Below, one piece after another: positions 11,404-11,497 of a stretch of DNA of 11,497 nucleotides (the stretch's first letter is position 1; every line of letters starts with the position of its first letter). A model generated the notes under the pieces. That model made no database searches, was not told the origin of the DNA, and saw only the letters and a program-made list of their open reading frames with translations. Both the position numbers and the translations under genes were made by a program. This DNA comes from Isohypsibius dastychi (Eukaryota; Tardigrada; Eutardigrada; Parachela; Isohypsibiidae), in assembly GCA_034696485.1 (NCBI GenBank), contig JAQIWT010001287.1, positions 1-11,497 on the forward strand. Direction: 5' to 3'.

Positions 11404-11497
11404 GTTAGTCAGTAATTACACTACCAGTAAAGACAACAATTTCGGCCATAGCTGGGGTTTGTGCAAAATTCCGGCCACCCCGCTTTTTTCAAGCTGA
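11404..11497 (+). other. Start of EMX intron 3, cut by the window end
   Basis: The 94 bases after the GTTAGT donor contain no acceptor followed by the expected Asn-Arg-Arg of homeodomain positions 51-53. The exon with the end of the homeodomain must therefore lie beyond 11497. Confidence 0.75.

Overview
The window looks like nuclear DNA of a small invertebrate animal with a compact genome. Its genes are interrupted by very short introns (51-81 nt, with two longer exceptions), splice sites follow GT-AG, and base composition is near balanced. Two genes are clear animal developmental or cytoskeletal families (EMX/empty spiracles homeobox and WIP/verprolin). My best guess for the group is a tardigrade or another ecdysozoan. 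That rests on intron size, compactness and base composition only, so it is weak.

Layout. Positions 1 to about 2470 hold no gene I can name; the longest open frame there is an anonymous 170-codon one on the minus strand. Positions 2539-3612 (+) hold a complete three-exon WIP/verprolin-like gene (318 aa) with an N-terminal proline stretch, a WH2 actin-binding motif and a C-terminal WASP-binding segment. Converging on it, with 149 bp between stop codons, is the first of two tandem minus-strand rhodopsin-class G-protein-coupled receptor genes: GPCR-A (3762-5584) and GPCR-B (5774-6877). They are paralogues with the same three-exon plan, the same intron phases and a middle exon of identical length (465 nt). 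GPCR-A has a greatly enlarged second intron (643 nt against 51 nt in GPCR-B). That intron carries a C16/G23 homopolymer inverted repeat, a 29-bp tandem repeat and two perfect CRE palindromes.

GPCR-B is separated by about 3.1 kb of non-coding DNA from an EMX-family homeobox gene on the plus strand (10045 to beyond the window end). The non-coding stretch carries TAATCC and TAATTA homeodomain-type sites and an octamer. The EMX gene shows the eh1-like repressor motif, the PW-containing EMX motif and homeodomain residues 1-50. The homeodomain is split by two introns, leaving a 36-nt exon for residues 39-50; the window ends inside the next intron.

The genes do not form an obvious pathway together. 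WIP acts with WASP and actin in the cytoplasm, the two GPCRs are plasma-membrane receptors of unknown ligand, and EMX is a nuclear transcription factor of head and nervous-system patterning. The most informative observations are: a hidden 60-nt in-frame intron in GPCR-B, revealed by class A residue spacing; a reciprocal Asn/Asp exchange at receptor positions 2.50 and 7.49; and the in-frame, skippable homeodomain microexon.
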